Part shown: positions 29,174-38,245 of the stretch, piece by piece
How positions within the stretch are numbered: the first letter of the stretch is position 1
How the letters are laid out: the number at the start of each line of letters is the position of its first letter
From: JAENWD01 sp963837165
Lineage (GTDB): Bacteria > Acidobacteriota > Vicinamibacteria > Vicinamibacterales > JAENWD01
Direction: 5' to 3'
NCBI GenBank assembly: GCA_963837165.1
Contig: CAWIMD010000004.1
Span: forward strand, 744,001 to 808,000
Length of the DNA: 64,000 nt
Made by a program: the position numbers and the translations under genes
The notes under the pieces: generated by a model
Database searches by the model: none
What the model was told of the DNA's origin: nothing
The model's input: the letters and a program-made list of their open reading frames with translations, nothing else

Positions 29174-31203
29174 GGCAGCACAGCCTCGAGGGCCGTCCAG
29201 GCCTCGAGAATGGCGGGAGCCCACGGGGCCCTGCCGGCGCGCACCACCGCGAAGCGCCAGGACGCTGCGCCCTGCAGGACCACCCGGCAACGGACATCCA
29301 GGGTGGCCACCGGCACCCGAACGCCGTACGAGGGTGAGTACCAGTCCTCTCCGGCGTGGCCAGCCAACCCGTCGGGCAGGATCAGGCTGAGCCCCTCGCC
29401 GCCCGGCCACCGCACGCGGGCGCCGTCCGGCATGGGCGTGACGTCGACGCCGGGCGCCCAGTGGAAGTGCCAGCGGACCTCGTGACCGCCCGCCCCGGTG
29501 AGCCGGTCGACCCAGACCAGCGCGCCGGGCCCAGGCAGCAGGCGAAAGGCGCGGGCGTGGACGACGGGGGACGCCAGCCGCGCATATCCATGGTGCCGGC
29601 CCGCGTACGTCAACCCCTCGCGGTCCCAGTGCACATGCTCGGCATGCGCCGTCTCGAAGAGGCGGAACAGCCACTCGGGCCGCAGCTCGTTCTGTTCCTG
29701 GTCATCCAGACCCAGCGTGTTGTGGGCACCCGTCGAACGGAAGCGATTGCGGGCCTCCGGGTTGCCCGTGTAGACGAAGCTGCCCGGATCCACGAGCACG
29801 GGGCGTCCGTCGACGTGGTACTCGAACCCGAGCTGGTCGTTGTGTTTGTGGTTGCCGAAGCCCTTCGTGCCGACGCGGCCGTTGGTCACGACCAGGTACT
29901 GCGCCCCCTCGCGCATCACGGCGATGCCGGCATCCGGGAACAGGCGCGCGCCGTCGCTCGGCGGCTGCGGCTCGGGCCAGGGCTCGCCGTCGAGCTGCCA
30001 CCAACCGGCTTCCCAACGGCTCGCCGGCCCTCCGAGCGCCCGCCAGGCCGCGACGTCGAAGAAGGCACCGGCCACGCCCAGCAGGTGCCGTGGGTCCTGC
30101 GGGGCCCAGCGCCCATAGTCCGTCAGCACGTGAAGCCGGCCGTCATCGGCATCGCCCACAATGGGCATCAGGCCGTCGGGACGGAGCACGGCGACGAGGT
30201 ACTCGATCATCCGGCCGAGCCGCTGCAGCGTCGTGGCATCGAGGGGACGCCCTCGCAGGGCGCCCAGCCTGGCGCACCCGAGGATCAGCTCGGCCACCAG
30301 GCGGTGGTACGGAACGGACGACTCGAAGTCGGCCCCGTCGGGCAGCACCTGCAGGTTCACCTCCCGCCCCAGCGCCTCCTCCGCGAACCGCAGCCACGAT
30401 GCACCCTCCGGCACCGGCTCGAACAGCCAGCCCAGGTAGTAGAGCCCGACGACGTTCGTCAGGAAGTGGTTGCTGGTGACCTCGTAGCGATCCTCCAGGT
30501 TCGCCCGGATGAACCGGCCGTGCTCGAAGACCGCGGACCAGCCGCGCTCGACGTTCGTTGCCGCGCAGGGCGCGTCGGCCACGAGCTCCAGCGCCAGCGC
30601 CCACGACACGGCCCTGAGCGCCACGTCCATCGTGCACGTCCAGTGGATGCCGCGTCCGGTCGGATTCGCGGCGAGGAAGTCGTCGAGCTCGTCCCTGACC
30701 TCGGCCGCATACCGCGCATCGCCGGTGAGGCGCCACGCCTGCCCCAGCGTCACCCAGTGCTGGCATCGGGCGAGCTCCCAGGGCAGCTTGATGTCGGCGT
30801 GGCCTGGACGCATCCGCATCAGGTCCCACTCCGACGGCGCAAAGGTCGGCGGCGGAAAGCGCAGGCCGGAGACCGGATCGAGGCGCCAGTCGATTGGCGC
30901 ATACGCCGCAGGTCCGGGCGCTCGGTCGGGGTCCGTCGGGACCCACGGCGCGCTCCCCAGCAGGTCGAACTCGTGCGCCAGCACGCGGTCGGCGGCGCGT
31001 ACGGTCTGCTCCGCCTCCAGGGGGCACCGTTCCGCCAGCGCTCGCACGGCGACGGACGGGAGCGTCGTGTAGAAGACGGTCGTCGCCTGGCCCCGTCCCG
31101 CCAGCCAGCCCGCGACGGCATCACGGGCCTCCGGGATCGCTGGCGCCTCGGCCGGACCTGCGCCGCGCCGTGCCAGTCGCGTCCGCAGCCAGTCGCCAAT
31201 CAT
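29170..31203 (-). CDS. Heparinase II/III family protein (alginate-lyase-like), copy A
   Basis: The 677-residue protein begins at ATG 31203 (ATGA overlap). An alpha-helical toroid domain comes first (LPWELARCQHWVTLGQAWRL; SNHFLTNVVGLYYLGWLFE), then the antiparallel beta domain with the hallmark GNHKHNDQLGFEYHVDGRP and VDPGSFVYTG. Family enzymes cleave uronic-acid polysaccharides by beta-elimination. No signal peptide is visible, so it may act in the cytoplasm or periplasm by an unseen route. Heparinase-like genes recur in O-antigen/EPS clusters next to ADH-Gfo/Idh fusions. Compare the homologue at 40380-42471. Confidence 0.85.
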   Translation of the reverse strand: MIGDWLRTRLARRGAGPAEAPAIPEARDAVAGWLAGRGQATTVFYTTLPSVAVRALAERCPLEAEQTVRAADRVLAHEFDLLGSAPWVPTDPDRAPGPAAYAPIDWRLDPVSGLRFPPPTFAPSEWDLMRMRPGHADIKLPWELARCQHWVTLGQAWRLTGDARYAAEVRDELDDFLAANPTGRGIHWTCTMDVALRAVSWALALELVADAPCAATNVERGWSAVFEHGRFIRANLEDRYEVTSNHFLTNVVGLYYLGWLFEPVPEGASWLRFAEEALGREVNLQVLPDGADFESSVPYHRLVAELILGCARLGALRGRPLDATTLQRLGRMIEYLVAVLRPDGLMPIVGDADDGRLHVLTDYGRWAPQDPRHLLGVAGAFFDVAAWRALGGPASRWEAGWWQLDGEPWPEPQPPSDGARLFPDAGIAVMREGAQYLVVTNGRVGTKGFGNHKHNDQLGFEYHVDGRPVLVDPGSFVYTGNPEARNRFRSTGAHNTLGLDDQEQNELRPEWLFRLFETAHAEHVHWDREGLTYAGRHHGYARLASPVVHARAFRLLPGPGALVWVDRLTGAGGHEVRWHFHWAPGVDVTPMPDGARVRWPGGEGLSLILPDGLAGHAGEDWYSPSYGVRVPVATLDVRCRVVLQGAASWRFAVVRAGRAPWAPAILEAWTALEAVLP

Positions 31204-33839
31204 CGCGGACGGGCGGCCTTCACGACGAGGTTCCATCCGGCGATGCGGCCAACCAGGTCTGCAGAGAGCCAGCGGAGCGGACCGATGAGCTCGGGCCTGG
31301 TCGCCTGGCGCTGCCGCAGCTGCACCTTCGCAAATCGCCCGAACATGGTCCGCAGCCGCCGGCGCGAGTAGACCTTGACCAGCGGAAGCGCGTCGGTGCC
31401 CGAGCGCTCGACGCCCTGGGACATCACCTCGCCCATCGACCACTGCTCCAGCCTTCCCTCGTGGAGGCCGTGCCGCAGCACCTGCACGCCCCAGTAGTGC
31501 AGGGAGCGCTCGGCGTACACCATCACGATGGCCCGGCCGCCCGGCCTGAGCACGCGGAAGATCTCGTCCACGGCGCGCTGCGTGTTGGGCGTGTGATGGA
31601 TCACGCCGTTGCTGTAGACGAGATCGAAGCTCGCGTCTGGAAACGGGAGGGTTTCGGCATCGTGGTGGAGAAACGTGCCGCAGAGTCCCCGCAGGCGGAA
31701 GTTCTCACGCGCCAGTTCCAGGTGCCCGGCGGAGAGATCGAGGTCGGTCACGATGGCGCCGTGGCGCGCGAACTGGGCCAGGTCGGTGCCGAGCCCGCCG
31801 CCCACCTCCAGCACGCGCTCGCCGCCGTGCCGCGCGAACTCCATCGTCTCGGGCATCCACGGCGCGTACTCGCCGTACCGGTGCGCCTCGACCTCCAGGT
31901 ACCACTCGAGCGTATGTCGCTGGGCGCGCTTGACGTAGTGCGATCCAGCCGGATCGTTGTTCCACTGCTGCTGGACCTGGTCCTTGTAGCGATCGCCGGT
32001 CTCGATCAGCGCGGGCGCCCCGGCGCTTCCGGCGTCGGCCGGGCCGGCTGCCGCCGCCACCATCTCGGCGCGCCGAACGGGACGGTAGTCGAGCTTCTCG
32101 ACAGCCTGCCCGGACAGCGCCTCGAGAGTGCGGCGAATGTGGTGATTCCATGCGAAGTAGCCGGTCACCGCCTCTCTCGCATTTCTGCCCAGCGCTCGAG
32201 CGACCATCGGCCGGTCGGCCAGAGCGACCACTGCACGCACGAACGGCTCGACCTCGCCCGGTGGCACGAGGACCGCCCGCTCGTCGGTCACGCCGACCCC
32301 GGGTGCTTCGACGGCCTCGAGCGTCAGCGCGGGAGAGAGCACGTCTCCGAGCTGCTCCAGATCGCTCGCGACGATGCCGCCCGCCATCGCCATGTACTCG
32401 AACAGCTTGGTCGGGGATCCGAAGAAGCGGCTGTCGATCATGTGGCTGCTGTGCGGCGAGACGAACAGGTCGCACGCCCCGAGCAGCCGGGCACCCTCCT
32501 GCTGCGGCACGCGCCCGGCGCAGTGTACCTGGCCGCCGAGACGGTGCTCGGCAATCACGCGATCGATGCGGCCCTTGAGATTGCCGTCCCCAATCAGCAG
32601 GAACCGGATGCCGGGCCGCGCCCGGCAGATCGCCGGCAGGGCCGCCGACAGCACGTCGATGCCATGCCAGCCCCCGAACGTGCCGGTGAATCCGACGACG
32701 GTGTGCGAGTCGTCCCACCCGAGCGAATGGCGGAGCGCCTGCCGCTCGCCGGCCGCGGGCGGCGCATAACGGCGCACGTCCGCGCCATTCGGGTTCACGA
32801 GAATCCGGGCGGGATCGATGCCGCGGGCGGCCAGCTCGCGCTTGAGGACCTCGGACACCACGGTGATGAGCGTCGCCTGGCGGAAGGCGAGCGCCTCGGC
32901 CTTCCGGTAGATCTCCTCGAAGCGGTACCCGGTGCCTTCGAAGCTCCGGCGCATCGAGATCTCCGATCCGTTGTACTCGACGATGTACGGCACGCCGAGC
33001 TCACGGCACAGCCGGGCCGCCACGTAGTTTCCGAGGCAGAGCCGCTCGTACACGTATGCCGGGCGCACCGCTTCGAGGGTCACCCGCAGCGCGGCGTAGT
33101 ACGGCGCGTTCGCACGGAGCAGGTCCTCCTCGTTCTGCGAGGCAGAGGGCAGATCCAGCACCACCTGACGGAGCCCCATCTCGTCGAGCAGCGGAAAGCG
33201 GTGCGCCATCAGGCACGTGACGTGCTCGGTAACCGCCGCCAGCTCCTGCGCCACGAAGCAGGTGTGGCCGTAGCTGCCGCCCGAGGTGATCGGCGCCCAG
33301 AAGTCCGTTCTCAGGTACACCCCGGTCCCGGGCAGCGGATCGCGCGGCCCCGGCACCCGGGCCCACGGCCACCCGGCAGGCCTCGCCTGCTCGATCGCCG
33401 CGTCGAGCGCGCGAAGGTGGCGAGCCTCGATTTCCGACGCGGTCCCGCCGCCGTGGTCCACGGCGGGACGGCCCCCGAGCAGCCGCCGGGCACCCCCGTA
33501 CGCCTTGGCCGCGGCCCAGAGCCGCCAGAGGCTGCGCAGCCGCTCGCGGTCCACCACCTCGACCGCCTGCTCCTCGGGCCAGTAGAACCACACGCGACGG
33601 CCCTCGTCGAGCAGCCGGCGCGCCATCCGCAGATGGACGCGGCCGGGCCAGCCGCGGCTCATCTCGAGGACCACGCCGTCGCCACCGGAGGCCGCCAGCG
33701 CCGAGGTCGCCGGCGCCCGGGTGCCGCGGCTGACCCTGGCCAGCGACAGCCGGTGCCGCTCGGAGGTGCCCAGCAGCCGCGGTTCATCGAGCCGGGTGGC
33801 GTGCTGCAGGTCGGAAGTGACGTACAGCGACCCGCTCAT
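31200..33839 (-). CDS. GT4 glycosyltransferase fused to a SAM methyltransferase
   Basis: ATG 33839 gives 879 residues. An N-terminal ~170-residue unit precedes a GT4 (GT-B) domain with YLRTDFWAPITSGGSYGHTC, LGVPYIVEYNGSEISM, ILVNPNGADV, GFTGTFGGWHGIDVL and SRFFGSPTKLFEYMAMAGGI. After a linker (~residue 600) a methyltransferase domain follows: RVLEVGGGLGTDLAQFARHG, VTDLDLSAGHLELARE, FDLVYSNGVIHHTPN. Thus one chain could add a sugar and methylate it or cap the chain. The GT half shares its N-terminal unit with the stand-alone GT at 36566-38245. Overlaps both neighbours by ATGA. Confidence 0.85.
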   Translation of the reverse strand: MSGSLYVTSDLQHATRLDEPRLLGTSERHRLSLARVSRGTRAPATSALAASGGDGVVLEMSRGWPGRVHLRMARRLLDEGRRVWFYWPEEQAVEVVDRERLRSLWRLWAAAKAYGGARRLLGGRPAVDHGGGTASEIEARHLRALDAAIEQARPAGWPWARVPGPRDPLPGTGVYLRTDFWAPITSGGSYGHTCFVAQELAAVTEHVTCLMAHRFPLLDEMGLRQVVLDLPSASQNEEDLLRANAPYYAALRVTLEAVRPAYVYERLCLGNYVAARLCRELGVPYIVEYNGSEISMRRSFEGTGYRFEEIYRKAEALAFRQATLITVVSEVLKRELAARGIDPARILVNPNGADVRRYAPPAAGERQALRHSLGWDDSHTVVGFTGTFGGWHGIDVLSAALPAICRARPGIRFLLIGDGNLKGRIDRVIAEHRLGGQVHCAGRVPQQEGARLLGACDLFVSPHSSHMIDSRFFGSPTKLFEYMAMAGGIVASDLEQLGDVLSPALTLEAVEAPGVGVTDERAVLVPPGEVEPFVRAVVALADRPMVARALGRNAREAVTGYFAWNHHIRRTLEALSGQAVEKLDYRPVRRAEMVAAAAGPADAGSAGAPALIETGDRYKDQVQQQWNNDPAGSHYVKRAQRHTLEWYLEVEAHRYGEYAPWMPETMEFARHGGERVLEVGGGLGTDLAQFARHGAIVTDLDLSAGHLELARENFRLRGLCGTFLHHDAETLPFPDASFDLVYSNGVIHHTPNTQRAVDEIFRVLRPGGRAIVMVYAERSLHYWGVQVLRHGLHEGRLEQWSMGEVMSQGVERSGTDALPLVKVYSRRRLRTMFGRFAKVQLRQRQATRPELIGPLRWLSADLVGRIAGWNLVVKAARPR

Positions 33840-36469
33840 GCCTGCCAGCCGTCCTGTCCGGCGCGGCCGTGAATCAGGTCCTCGACGTGAAGCGCCACGG
33901 CACTGGTCTCGAAGATCTCGTCCGGTGGAATCGGCCCGCTGCCGCCCGACCGCAGGCTGTCGGCGAGCGCACCGATCTCCGCCCGGTGTCCCTTGTCGGG
34001 CTCGCCGGACTGCCACAGCACCTCGCCCGTGGAGGCCTGCGTCAGCGAGCGGAAGTCGTCGAGTATGAAGGCCTCGCCATCCGCAAAGACCTCGAGCCGT
34101 TCCTTGCCGAGGCCCTCGCGAGGACCGAGCGCCGTGTACACCAGCCCGGCGAGGCTGCCGTCCTCGTAGCGGAGACTCGCCGAGAAATTGTCGCGCCGTC
34201 CGTATGGGAGGGCTCCGGCGTCAATCGCGGCCGCATGGATGCCGGTGACGGGCCTGCCCACGAGGAACCGGAACACGTCGTACATGTGGCAGGCTTCGCC
34301 GAGGTTCCTGCCGCCTCCCTCGGGTCCCTGCACCCAGTGATCGGGCGGCAGATAACCGGCGTTGACACGGTAGTTGAGGACGAGCGGGGCGCGCCGACCC
34401 TGCAGCCGCCGCTTGAGCAGCTGAAGCGCCGGGGAGAACCGCCGGTTGAAGCCCACCATCAGCAGCGACGTCCGGTCCGGCTTCTCATGAGCCTCCACGA
34501 CAGCGTCGAGCTCGTCCCACGTGAGCGCGAGGGGCTTCTCCACGAAGACGTGCTTGCCGGCGGCCAGCGCCGCCGAGACGGCGGCGGCGTGCGTGTGATG
34601 ACGGGTGGCAATCACGACGAGGTCGATGTCGGGATCCTCGAGCACGCGGCCGAGCTCCGTGCTGACGACCTCGACCTGCCGGGCTCGGGCGAAATTGCCG
34701 GCTCGCGTCGAGTCGTGGCTGACGACGCCGCGCAGGAAGAAGGCATCCGGCCGCCGCTGCATCTCGGGCACCAGCATCGACGTGCCGAAGGCCCCGACGC
34801 CGACGAGCGCGTAACGGAGCGGCTGCCCCGATGCGACGCGATGGCCACGCACCTCGATGCGGGTGGACTCCGTCGAGACGGTGGCGTCTTCCTCCGGATA
34901 CCGCAACAGCACTCCCAGCGGCGCCTCGCTGCCGCGCCGGGCCAGCTCCGCATAGGCGGCCGGTGCTTCGTCGATGCCGACCGTGCGATCGACCAGGCCC
35001 GCGACGTCCACCCGCCCTGCCGCAACCAGCTCCAGGAAAGCCTCGAGGTTCCGGTTGAGAGTCCACCGCACGTAGGCGTACGGGTAATCTCGCCCGCCCT
35101 GCTCGTACGCGCGGTCATAGCGGCCCGGCCCGTACGAGGTGCTCATCAGGAGGTCGATCTCCTTGCGGTAGAACGCGGCGCGCTCCACGTTGAGGCCGAC
35201 GTCGCCGACAACGACGACGCGCCCGCGCCGCCTGGTCACGTCCATGGCGAGGTTGACGACGGTGTCGCTCTTCGTGGCAGCGGCGATGATCGTCGCATCA
35301 GCGCCGTGTCCCGCCGTGCGATCGCGCACGAGCCGGACCAGGTCGTCGGGGCCGGTCGCGCCCCCGGCCATGCCGAGGCGGCGGGCCCGTTCCACGCGAT
35401 GGGCGTCCAGATCCATGCCGAGCACCGTGCAGCCGTTCGCTCGCAGCAGCTGTACGGTGAGCTGGCCGATGAGGCCGAGGCCCAGGACGGCGATGCGCTC
35501 GCCCAGCGCAGGCGCGGTGCGGCGGACCCCCTGCAGGGCGATGGCGCCCACGGTGGCGGTCGCGGCGTGCTCGAGCGCGCACCCGTCGGGCACGCGACAG
35601 ACGAGATTCCTCGGCACGGCGATCACTTCGGCATGGTTGGCGTAGCCGGCGCCGGCGCAGGCCACCCGATCGCCCGGGCGAAGGTCCGTGATGTCGTCGC
35701 CAACGGCCAGCACCACGCCGGCCGCCGAATAGCCGACGTTCCAGCCCTGCTGGTCGAGCTCGGACTGCGGCAGGCCGTCCACGAGCGGCGGCGCCATGAC
35801 CACGCTCACCTCGTCGAGCGCCATCGTGCAGGCCCGCCCAGCGCCGGCGGCCGCCACGACGATCGTGATCTCGGAGGATCCTGTGGGGTCGAAGATCAGC
35901 CGATCGGCGAACTCTCCGGGCGGATAAGCGCGGATGCCCAGCCAGGCGGCGCGCGTGTCGTCCAACAAGCCGATCGCCACCGGACCGTCCTCGACGCGCC
36001 CGCGCACGTGCACCACCGGGACGCGGCCCGGCGTGACGGCAATCGGCTGCGACAGCACCTGGTACGACCCGGCGGAGTCGTCGGTGGTCACACGCAGCCG
36101 CCGCGCCGACACGTCGACCGACGACGCGGCCGCCCTGGTCCAGGCGAGGTCCCCGATCGTCACGACAGGCGCCGGGGAGCTCCCGAGACCGCTCAGCCGC
36201 TCGCGCGCGAGGCCGACGACCCGGCTCGCGGCCTTGCGCGGCTGGCGCAATGCGGCGCCGAGATAGCGGCGGGCCAGGCGTGCCTGTTGCTGGATCCGCT
36301 CAGCGGGGGCTGCGGCATCGGCGCCGGAGGCGGGCCCGAGCGTCGCCAGCTCGGTGCCGGTGCTGATGAGCGAATACCGGACGCCGACGAGCACAGTGCC
36401 GGGCTCCAGCGCCGGCCGCGGCATCCTCGCCACCACGGCGCCCCTGGCATTCAGGAGAATTTGTCGCAT
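33836..36469 (-). CDS. Bi-domain oxidoreductase: Zn-ADH/MDR plus Gfo/Idh/MocA, with inserted beta-sandwich, copy A
   Basis: The 877-residue chain has an MDR (zinc alcohol dehydrogenase-like) first half with YSLISTGTELATL, GYSAAGVVLAVGDDITDLRP, GAGYANHAEVIAVP and VLGLGLIGQLTVQLLRANG, and a Gfo/Idh/MocA second half with ALVGVGAFGTSMLVPEMQRR, HVFVEKPLALTWDEL and YRVNAGYLPPDHW. Between residues ~100 and ~228 there is a beta-rich insertion (VHVRGRVEDGPVAIGLLDD, PPGEFADRLIFDPTGS, LDEVSVV) that copy B at 38242-40383 lacks. Such fusions are commonly next to heparinase-like genes; the reaction is not established and is inferred to be sugar-nucleotide redox. A 96-base gap separates it from the upstream GT. 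Confidence 0.83.
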   Translation of the reverse strand: MRQILLNARGAVVARMPRPALEPGTVLVGVRYSLISTGTELATLGPASGADAAAPAERIQQQARLARRYLGAALRQPRKAASRVVGLARERLSGLGSSPAPVVTIGDLAWTRAAASSVDVSARRLRVTTDDSAGSYQVLSQPIAVTPGRVPVVHVRGRVEDGPVAIGLLDDTRAAWLGIRAYPPGEFADRLIFDPTGSSEITIVVAAAGAGRACTMALDEVSVVMAPPLVDGLPQSELDQQGWNVGYSAAGVVLAVGDDITDLRPGDRVACAGAGYANHAEVIAVPRNLVCRVPDGCALEHAATATVGAIALQGVRRTAPALGERIAVLGLGLIGQLTVQLLRANGCTVLGMDLDAHRVERARRLGMAGGATGPDDLVRLVRDRTAGHGADATIIAAATKSDTVVNLAMDVTRRRGRVVVVGDVGLNVERAAFYRKEIDLLMSTSYGPGRYDRAYEQGGRDYPYAYVRWTLNRNLEAFLELVAAGRVDVAGLVDRTVGIDEAPAAYAELARRGSEAPLGVLLRYPEEDATVSTESTRIEVRGHRVASGQPLRYALVGVGAFGTSMLVPEMQRRPDAFFLRGVVSHDSTRAGNFARARQVEVVSTELGRVLEDPDIDLVVIATRHHTHAAAVSAALAAGKHVFVEKPLALTWDELDAVVEAHEKPDRTSLLMVGFNRRFSPALQLLKRRLQGRRAPLVLNYRVNAGYLPPDHWVQGPEGGGRNLGEACHMYDVFRFLVGRPVTGIHAAAIDAGALPYGRRDNFSASLRYEDGSLAGLVYTALGPREGLGKERLEVFADGEAFILDDFRSLTQASTGEVLWQSGEPDKGHRAEIGALADSLRSGGSGPIPPDEIFETSAVALHVEDLIHGRAGQDGWQA

Positions 36470-36565
36470 CAACTCCGGGCGCGCGCGGCGCGTGGGCAGG
36501 CGGGACGCGGGAGCGGGCGACCCGCACCCGACAGCATATCGCAAGACGTTCGGGCGGCGCGCGGC

Positions 36566-38245
36566 TCAGCGTTGCCCGAGCCGGGCAAGGATGCCGTCGA
36601 CGTGCTGGCGCCACGTGTGGCTCGTGAGCGCCCGTCGTCTCGCGTTCCGACCAAGAGCCCGTCGGAGCTCCGGGTGATTGACGAGCAGGCGAATGCCCGC
36701 CTCGAGCTCGGCCGGGCTCCCCGGCGCCACCAGCACGGCCAGCGCCTCGTCCGCGCGCCCGTCGGGCGCGTCCGTCAGGCGCCATGCGGGACGCAGCACC
36801 TCGCCGATCTGCTCCAGATCGCTCGCTACGATTCCGCGGCCCATGGCCATGTACTCGAACAGCTTGGTCGGCGACCCGAAGAACCGCGAGCCGTCCGGGT
36901 TGGGGACGTGCGGCGACAGCAGCACGTCGCAGGCGGCGAGCATGGCCGGCGCCCGGTCCTGGGGCACCAGACCGGTCAGTGTGACGTATCGCGCGACCTC
37001 GGGCCGGTCGAGATGTCGCCGCACGTCGGGCATGAACTGGCCGTCGCCGACGAGCAGGAAGTGCGCGCGCGCGGCCGTCATCCACGCGGGATCGGCCGAG
37101 GCGAGCCGCGCGATCGTCTCGGCCAGGAGCACGACGCCGTGCCATGCACCGAAGGTCCCGATGAAGCCACAGACGACCGCATCGGGCGGAATGCCGAGCT
37201 CGCGCCTGATTGCCGACACCCGCGCGGTGTCGAACCGCGCCGGGTCGAACACGTCCGGATCGACGCCGTTGGGCTGCACGACGATGCGGTGGTCGGGGAT
37301 GCCGTTCGCGCGCAGCTCGCCGGCAAGGACGTCCGACACCACCACGATCAGATCGGCGCCCGCAAGCGCCACGCGCTCGGCGCGCGCGGCCAGCCGCTCG
37401 AATCGAAGGGGCCGTCCCCAGTGCCGCGCCACCCATACCTCCGAGCCGTTGTACTCCAGGATCAGCGGCACCCCGAGCCGGCGCGCCAGGCGGACGCCGG
37501 AGTAGTTGGCCACACTCAACCGGTGGTAGATGGCGTCTGGCCGCTCGTCGAGGAGCGCGCGGCCGACCGTCGTGACGAATCGCCGGTGGTACGCGAAGTA
37601 GCTCAGCTCGTACGGGTACCCGTACGCGGCCACGTTCGGCACGTCCACGGACTCGACCGCCGCGTCCACGAGCGGCGGGCGCTCGACGGCGAACACACGC
37701 ACGCCGATGCCCCGGCGGCTCAGGCCGTTCACTACGCCCGCGACGTGACCGACCGAGCCGCCGGCCTTCAACCCATACCAGAGATTGGTCTTGAGGTACG
37801 CGATTCGCCGCGGCGCCGCCGGGACGGATGCCGGGGAGCGCAGGCCGACGGGCCGGCGGAGATCGACCGCGCATGCGATCGCCGACCACGCGCCCGCGAC
37901 GGTCGCGCGGGCGATCCCGAGACCGGCCGCAAGGGCGGAGGCGCGCGACATCGGCCGGCGGTCACCCTCCGGGCCCATTGCGGCGAGCGTGCGGCAGCGT
38001 GTCAGCCCGAGCAGGAGCGAGAGGATGGGCAGCAGCGGGGTGGTGGACCGGTCCTCGACGAGCACGACGCCGACCGGGGCGTCCAGGGCGCGCAGCGCCG
38101 CCAGGATGTCGGCGATCCGGCGCCGGCGCAACTCGGCGAGCACGATCACGCGAGGCCTGGCGCCAAGCGTCGCTTCCACCCGATCGAGATAGCCGGCCGA
38201 TACCGGCTGCGCGGCGAGCGCAATGACCGGTGAGGTCCCCGTCAC
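36566..38245 (-). CDS. GT4 family glycosyltransferase with extra N-terminal domain
   Basis: GTG 38245 (GTGA overlap) gives 559 residues. Residues 1-~165 are an extra domain (VIVLAELRRRRIADILAAL; VLVEDRSTTPLLPILSLLL) and the GT-B fold follows: YLKTNLWYGLKAGGSVGHVA, LGVPLILEYNGSEVWV, IVVQPNGVDPDVFDP, GFIGTFGAWHGVVLL, and SRFFGSPTKLFEYMAMGRGI with the EX7E-type acidic region. It is clearly paralogous to the GT half of 31200-33839. Donor and acceptor are unknown. Confidence 0.87.
   Translation of the reverse strand: MTGTSPVIALAAQPVSAGYLDRVEATLGARPRVIVLAELRRRRIADILAALRALDAPVGVVLVEDRSTTPLLPILSLLLGLTRCRTLAAMGPEGDRRPMSRASALAAGLGIARATVAGAWSAIACAVDLRRPVGLRSPASVPAAPRRIAYLKTNLWYGLKAGGSVGHVAGVVNGLSRRGIGVRVFAVERPPLVDAAVESVDVPNVAAYGYPYELSYFAYHRRFVTTVGRALLDERPDAIYHRLSVANYSGVRLARRLGVPLILEYNGSEVWVARHWGRPLRFERLAARAERVALAGADLIVVVSDVLAGELRANGIPDHRIVVQPNGVDPDVFDPARFDTARVSAIRRELGIPPDAVVCGFIGTFGAWHGVVLLAETIARLASADPAWMTAARAHFLLVGDGQFMPDVRRHLDRPEVARYVTLTGLVPQDRAPAMLAACDVLLSPHVPNPDGSRFFGSPTKLFEYMAMGRGIVASDLEQIGEVLRPAWRLTDAPDGRADEALAVLVAPGSPAELEAGIRLLVNHPELRRALGRNARRRALTSHTWRQHVDGILARLGQR

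Noticed and set aside
36470..36565. Internal promoter in the 96-base gap of the long operon
   Set aside because: A TATGCT hexamer is present on the minus strand but no -35 element fits, so it is not listed as a feature.
33869..38233. A 1454-residue open frame on the plus strand
   Set aside because: It is antisense to the oxidoreductase and GT4 genes, has Arg/His/Asp-rich composition and no recognisable domain; long antisense frames are expected at this GC content.
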